Source: CAYMLL01 sp964390645 (GTDB lineage: Bacteria > Planctomycetota > UBA8108). From it: a stretch of DNA of 18,440 bases. Below are positions 15,601 to 18,440 of this stretch, piece after piece. The position numbers and the translations under genes were made by a program. Under the pieces are notes generated by a model. That model had not been told where the DNA came from, searched no databases, and saw only the letters and a list, made by a program, of their open reading frames with translations. Position 1 is the first letter of the stretch, and the number at the start of each line of letters is the position of its first letter. The DNA is taken from assembly GCA_964390645.1 (NCBI GenBank), contig CAYMLL010000146.1:1-18440 (forward strand). Reading direction: 5' to 3'.

Positions 15601-16676
15601 ATGACGATCACCGCGTCGATCGAGAAGTCGCTCGAGCCGTCCGCCTGATTCAGCGCGTGAATCGCGAGGATGTTCTCGCCAGGCTCGAGCAGGTTCCTCG
15701 GGTTCGGAAGATCGACCACCACCCACGCGGCCTCGTGGTTCGTTCCGTGCGCGTCGTGGGCCAGATCACCCCCCGGCGCGAAGACGCGAGCCACCTCCGT
15801 GCCGTTGATCCACGCCACCGCGCCGTCGTCGACGTAGAGGCGCAGCTCGAGGCTGCCAGGGACGTCGCCCGGGTCATCGACATCGAAGCCATGTCGCAGG
15901 TAGACCGTCGAGTAGCTGTTCCGCATGTCGTCGAGGACGGTGTTGTCATCCCCGTCCCCGTAGCCTATCGGAGTGCGCCCGCTCCGCCAGCTTCCATCCT
16001 CCTCGAAGTCGACCTCTCGCCAGGCCCCCCGCGGATTCGAGGCCTCCGAGGAGCCTCTGCGATAGCGCCAGCCGGATGACTGCGCCGCGACGAGGTGCCG
16101 CGGTGGTGTCGGCTCGACCGTCGTCAAACCCGCAGCACGCCAGCTGCCACCGAGGTCGTTGGAGAGCGAAGGGTGGATCAGCTCCATCGAGCTACCCTGT
16201 CCGCCCGACGCCAGCGGCCACGGAAACCCGACCTGGTAGTCGACCTCGTCGAGTCGCGCTCCGTCGGCACGCCGAAGCGTGACACGCTCGCCATTGTTCG
16301 CCAGCCGACCGACCCAGGGGCCAAAGTCCGGCGCAAAGCCGAAGCGGTCCTGGAAGCCGTCCGGATCCTGCGCGACAACGACGTGGCCGCCCGCGGAAAG
16401 CGTCGCGCCATCGGGAAAGACGAACTCGATGCCGCTCGAGAAGAAGCAGCCGGAGAGATCGAGGTCCACGCCCGTCGGATTGTGGAGCTCGATGAACTCC
16501 TCGAATCTGGTGCGCAGCGGCGGATCGTAGTGAATCTCGTTGATGAGGACGTCCTGCGCAGCCAGCCACGCCGGAGGCACGAGCGCCGGCAGCACGTACC
16601 CGAGCGACAGAGCAACCGTGAAGAAGAGGGCGACACGCGAGCGCGTCGGACGACTGCGGCGCATTCGTTCGACCAT
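12624..16676 (-). CDS. Giant secreted lamin-tail/CotH-kinase protein with dockerin-like C-terminus
   Basis: This is a 1350-residue exported modular protein. The signal is at about 1-41 (RRSRPTRSR, a hydrophobic stretch, then PPAWLAAQ). The first lamin-tail domain is at about 42-150 (VLINEIHYDP, EEFIELHNPTG). A beta-sandwich with LELRLYVDDGAVAWINGTEVARV follows at about 230-370. The CotH-kinase-like domain is at about 555-850 (LPVYMLLTRNSD, SMRFRFRKGN, GLTEQLNNMLWNMVG, FWGMFLAFEDYD, LPHDHDASWGPN). A second lamin-tail domain is at about 1085-1190 (LRVTELMYNPTGGGDFEYLEL). Two dockerin-like calcium loops at about 1255-1340 read DANGDSVVDVSD and DANGDDNVDISD, before a Cys-rich tail. CotH proteins phosphorylate spore-coat or surface proteins in other bacteria; activity here is inferred only. 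Dockerin-like repeats suggest cell-surface or matrix attachment. The ATG at 16674-16676 was chosen because it starts just before the signal; the frame runs open 117 bp further without family similarity. Confidence 0.88.
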   Translation of the reverse strand: MVERMRRSRPTRSRVALFFTVALSLGYVLPALVPPAWLAAQDVLINEIHYDPPLRTRFEEFIELHNPTGVDLDLSGCFFSSGIEFVFPDGATLSAGGHVVVAQDPDGFQDRFGFAPDFGPWVGRLANNGERVTLRRADGARLDEVDYQVGFPWPLASGGQGSSMELIHPSLSNDLGGSWRAAGLTTVEPTPPRHLVAAQSSGWRYRRGSSEASNPRGAWREVDFEEDGSWRSGRTPIGYGDGDDNTVLDDMRNSYSTVYLRHGFDVDDPGDVPGSLELRLYVDDGAVAWINGTEVARVFAPGGDLAHDAHGTNHEAAWVVVDLPNPRNLLEPGENILAIHALNQADGSSDFSIDAVIVIPGTDGEFFGDPTPGQENSVHSVNAPPQVRQVRHLPRQPSSGAPFAVACKVTDPNAVASVTLLYQVVEPGDYIPAFVPLPHATLISDPDRSLERNPEFDDPASWVEVPMLDDGGVVDALAADDIYSAGIPAQDHRTLVRYRIRAVDTTGETVSVPYPDDPSLNFAAFVHDGVPPYRATASTVQPGGAPYTYAVEDLTRLPVYMLLTRNSDLAHCIAYDSSLRIPKSNEGARDRFNWEGCFVYDGFVYDHIRYRLRQANDRYGTGGKRSMRFRFRKGNHLRARDRHGRRYPTRWRTLNSGKMFDNKRVGNFGLTEQLNNMLWNMVGVPSPFVHTFHFRVIDNRNESSQYSGDFWGMFLAFEDYDTRFLEAHELEDGTLYKLKDGRFNGDEIKRHQGRFAVSGDADFQNIRSNLRPQRTDAWLDAHVNYDRWYYYHTIVEAIRHYDFRPADSHSKNRSWYFEPSYDGSRYGRLWTLPHDHDASWGPNWNSGVDYSKNAIHANGGKPAFKQRYRNAMREVRDLLWTEEVIHEMIDDLANERREIAKADRDRWRGAPASEGRQDYGSMPSKVADMKRFAFVGWSGSTGPRVGAGGRAAYMDSLSDAEGDSASMPRTPTVAYIGAEGFPADGLACRSSSFSDPQGSGTFRAMKWRVGEITDPVAPGHDPDAPLTYEWDTVWESEDLRTFSRDVVIPPVLSIGHSYRVRVKMQDTSSRWSHWSPPLEITVGEPTRPFDHQSYLRVTELMYNPTGGGDFEYLELQNTGPTALDLEGVRFTDGIEFGFEGSGVEDLGPGEFVLLVNNRVGFESRYDTVGMRIAGEYGGRLSNTGESIALTLGGNLLIQEFSFDDEWYVLTDGVGHSLEIIDPGGLSPMWDLPEGWQPSGELLGTPGRPSSGSPPTGGFRFPSDANGDSVVDVSDTISLVLKLFVGGSPLPCDGDAVNEGGNAVLLDANGDDNVDISDPLYLLNYLFAEGPGPTRGFQCTRIEGCSTICSQ

Positions 16677-16901
16677 GGAATGGCGGTTGAACCTTCTCTC
16701 GAGTACAGGGCGCCCCCGGCCCCGGAACGCTGGCTGTGCGAAGACACGATTGTCCCCCACGAACCGTCGTGCTTCAACCAGCGACAGCAACAAGTCGTGC
16801 GGCAGACCCCGGGGGGAGGCGCCCGCTCCGCGTTCCAGGGGCGTGGCTCGCGAGACGGGTTCCGTCCCTTTCCATGCTCCCCGAGAGCCCGTTCCCGATC
16901 A
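16677..16901. other. Non-coding interval of 225 bp, no feature recognised
   Basis: This lies between the sulfatase stop and the CotH-type start. It should hold the promoter of the giant gene if that gene is not read through from the sulfatase. I see no good -35/-10 pair, no hairpin with a T-run and no clear ribosome binding site. Confidence 0.5.
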
Positions 16902-18302
16902 TCATCTGCGTCGTCCCGGAGCCCTCTGCAGGCGTGTTCCGAGCTCGCGATGGAACCCGTCCGGCCGGCGCTTGTCCGGGACCGCATCGGCGGTGCGCTT
17001 CTTCCACTTCGCGAGCGCAGTCCGCATCTCCTCGAGGACATCGGCATGCTTCGAGTCTCCGGCGAGATTGCTCAGAGAGTGAGGATCGGCCTCGGTGTCG
17101 AAGAGCGCTTCGACCGGACGCGGCGTCTTGAAACACCCGGTCTGCTCCGCAGAGAGCTCGCCGGCATCTCGAAGGCGACGCATCGCGACGTAGGTGGGGC
17201 TGCGCACTGCGTCCGCAGGAGGCGTCCCGGCGAGGTCGGGATAGGCATTCCAGATGTAGAGAAAGCGCTCCGAGCGCACGGCACGCTCGTGCGCGGTGTA
17301 GTCATGCCAGTTGTGCTCCGCGAAAGCGTAGCGTCGTGTCTTCGCCGTCGGGCTCGCGAGAATCGACGCGAAGCTCCTACCCTGGAAGCTCCGTGACGGC
17401 GTCACTCCGGCAAGATCCAGGAAGGTCGGCGCGATGTCGACGCTCGAGACGATGCTTCCCGTCGTCATTCCCGGTCTCACCTTCGCCGGCCAGCGGATGA
17501 TGAACGGCGTGCGCACGCCTGAATCGTAGACCGTCGTCTTGCAGCGCGGAAAGGGCCGACCGTTGTCCGACAGGAAGAGCACGACGGTGTTGTCGGCGGC
17601 TCCCTGCTCGGCGAGCTTGCCGATGACCCGGCCCGCGAAACCGTCCATGCGCGCGATCTCATCGTAGTAGAGAGCGAGGTCACGGCGCGTGTCCTCGACG
17701 TCGGGAAGGTACGGAGGAACGACCGCGTCACTCGACTCGTGCGGCCGGGGAATGGTGTTCCTGGCGTACCCACGGTGCGGATCGGACGCGGCGAGCCACA
17801 GAAAGAACGGACGGTCCTTCGGTCGCTCCTCGAGAGCCTTCACCCAGTGACCGCAGCCGCTGGGGCCACCGCCACCGTAGATCCTGTCGACCTCGGATCT
17901 CGTCGCCTTCCCGAGATGCCATTTTCCGGCGGCCGCCGTGTAGTAGCCGGCCTTTCCCAGAAGCTCGAAGAGTGTCACCTGCTCGACGCCGAGAGGCTGG
18001 TGGAGCTCTCCGGCGCCCGTCGAGTGCGGATAGCGACCGGTGAGGATGCAGCACCGGCTCGGGCTGCACGAGCTGATCGCCAGAAAGGCGCGGTCGAAGC
18101 GCAGCCCCTCGCGCGCCAGCCGATCGATCGTCGGCGTGCGAATCTTCTCGTGCCCGTAGGCGCCGCAGTCGTTCCAGGCCATGTCGTCGGCGATGAGAAC
18201 GAGGAAGCTAGGCCGGCTCGGAGCCTCCGGGGCCCCACGGACGCTCGACAGAGACGATGCCAGAACGAGCAAGAGTCGCGTCGTGAACCGCGTGCAGGTC
18301 AT
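16902..18302 (-). CDS. Secreted arylsulfatase, N-sulfoglucosamine sulfohydrolase-like
   Basis: This is a 466-residue exported type I sulfatase. A signal peptide covers about residues 1-23 (FTTRLLLVLASSLSSVRG). The metal-binding start is VLIADDMAWNDCGAYG (Asp39, Asp40). The formylglycine site is CSPSR (Cys79 to Arg83), the C-x-P-x-R consensus that needs a maturation enzyme. GKWHLGK (Lys127, His129), DPHRGY (His176) and FLSDNGRPFPRCKTTVYDSG (Asp246, Asn247, Lys255) complete the active site. The SDNGxPFPxxKTTxYDSG segment and the LFDTEADPHSLSNLA ending resemble the heparan N-sulfatase subgroup, so a sulfated amino-sugar polysaccharide is the likely substrate class; this is inference. The ATG at 18300-18302 with GGTGGA upstream was preferred over the GTG at 18309. 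It lies 14 bp after the stop of an upstream gene, so the two are probably co-transcribed. Confidence 0.93.
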   Translation of the reverse strand: MTCTRFTTRLLLVLASSLSSVRGAPEAPSRPSFLVLIADDMAWNDCGAYGHEKIRTPTIDRLAREGLRFDRAFLAISSCSPSRCCILTGRYPHSTGAGELHQPLGVEQVTLFELLGKAGYYTAAAGKWHLGKATRSEVDRIYGGGGPSGCGHWVKALEERPKDRPFFLWLAASDPHRGYARNTIPRPHESSDAVVPPYLPDVEDTRRDLALYYDEIARMDGFAGRVIGKLAEQGAADNTVVLFLSDNGRPFPRCKTTVYDSGVRTPFIIRWPAKVRPGMTTGSIVSSVDIAPTFLDLAGVTPSRSFQGRSFASILASPTAKTRRYAFAEHNWHDYTAHERAVRSERFLYIWNAYPDLAGTPPADAVRSPTYVAMRRLRDAGELSAEQTGCFKTPRPVEALFDTEADPHSLSNLAGDSKHADVLEEMRTALAKWKKRTADAVPDKRRPDGFHRELGTRLQRAPGRRR

Positions 18303-18316
18303 GTGTTCCACCCGGC

Positions 18317-18440
18317 CTACTGTTCGATGGGTCTCACCTGAATACGTCGACTGTACTCCTCGAGACGCCGACGATCCAGCCGCGCCATCAGGAGGGTCTC
18401 GAGGTTGTTCGCCGCTGCCGCCATTCCGAGACGCACGGCC
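18317..18440 (-). CDS. C-terminal 40 residues of an unidentified protein, cut by window edge
   Basis: The minus-strand frame is open from the right edge to the TAG at 18317-18319. It gives 40 residues containing NNLETLLMARLDRRRLEEYS, and ends RPIEQ. The composition is helical and amphipathic. I do not recognise the family. The 14-bp distance to the sulfatase ATG and the shared strand support a real gene upstream in the same operon. The frame is short, so a chance open frame remains possible. Confidence 0.6.
   Translation of the reverse strand, partial: AVRLGMAAAANNLETLLMARLDRRRLEEYSRRIQVRPIEQ

Noticed and set aside
12969..16079. Very long + strand open frame (over 1000 codons) opposite the CotH-type gene
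   Set aside because: It is antisense to a protein with clear domains; high GC makes such shadow frames common, and its Arg/Val/Asp-rich composition matches no family.

Overview
This window looks like a chromosomal segment of a high-GC member of the Planctomycetota. The evidence is family content. There is a DUF1549/DUF1553 protein paired with a DUF1501 protein, a secreted sulfatase, a PQQ-type beta-propeller, a CotH/lamin-tail protein ending in dockerin-like repeats, and a secreted squalene-cyclase-like protein with a CxxCH motif. These are typical of planctomycetes and close PVC relatives. A run of exactly 100 Ns suggests a scaffolded draft or metagenome assembly. No rRNA, tRNA, transposase, integrase or CRISPR array was seen.

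Layout. Positions 1-4090 (+) hold the end of a DUF1549/DUF1553 protein and its DUF1501 partner, a two-gene unit. Positions 4111-6027 (-) hold a convergent secreted alpha/beta hydrolase resembling alpha-amino-acid ester hydrolases. Positions 6213-7328 (+) hold a DegT/DnrJ/EryC1 fold-type I protein in which the PLP lysine position is glutamine. Positions 7438-11326 (-) read, in transcription order, as inositol oxygenase, a CarH-type B12 photoreceptor repressor, a 12-bp tandem repeat interrupted by the assembly gap, a PQQ-type propeller, and a SRPBCC protein. Positions 11569-16676 (-) hold a giant lamin-tail/CotH/dockerin-like secreted protein overlapping a secreted squalene-cyclase-like protein. 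Positions 16902-18440 (-) hold a sulfatase preceded by the last 40 codons of an unidentified gene.

The most interesting part is about 7.4-11.3 kb. The CarH-like protein carries the Wx9EH and ExHxxG residues used by adenosylcobalamin photoreceptors. Directly in front of its ATG lies a perfect 9+9 bp AT-rich palindrome overlapping a TTGACA/TAATAT promoter. I infer a light-derepressed, self-regulated unit whose likely downstream members are the propeller and the SRPBCC protein. No carotenoid or photolyase gene is visible. The 12-bp repeat fills the whole junction between the CarH stop and the propeller start, so its true length may affect coupling of the two genes. The second notable protein is the lysine-less DegT homologue. 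All functional statements are read from motifs; no database search was run.
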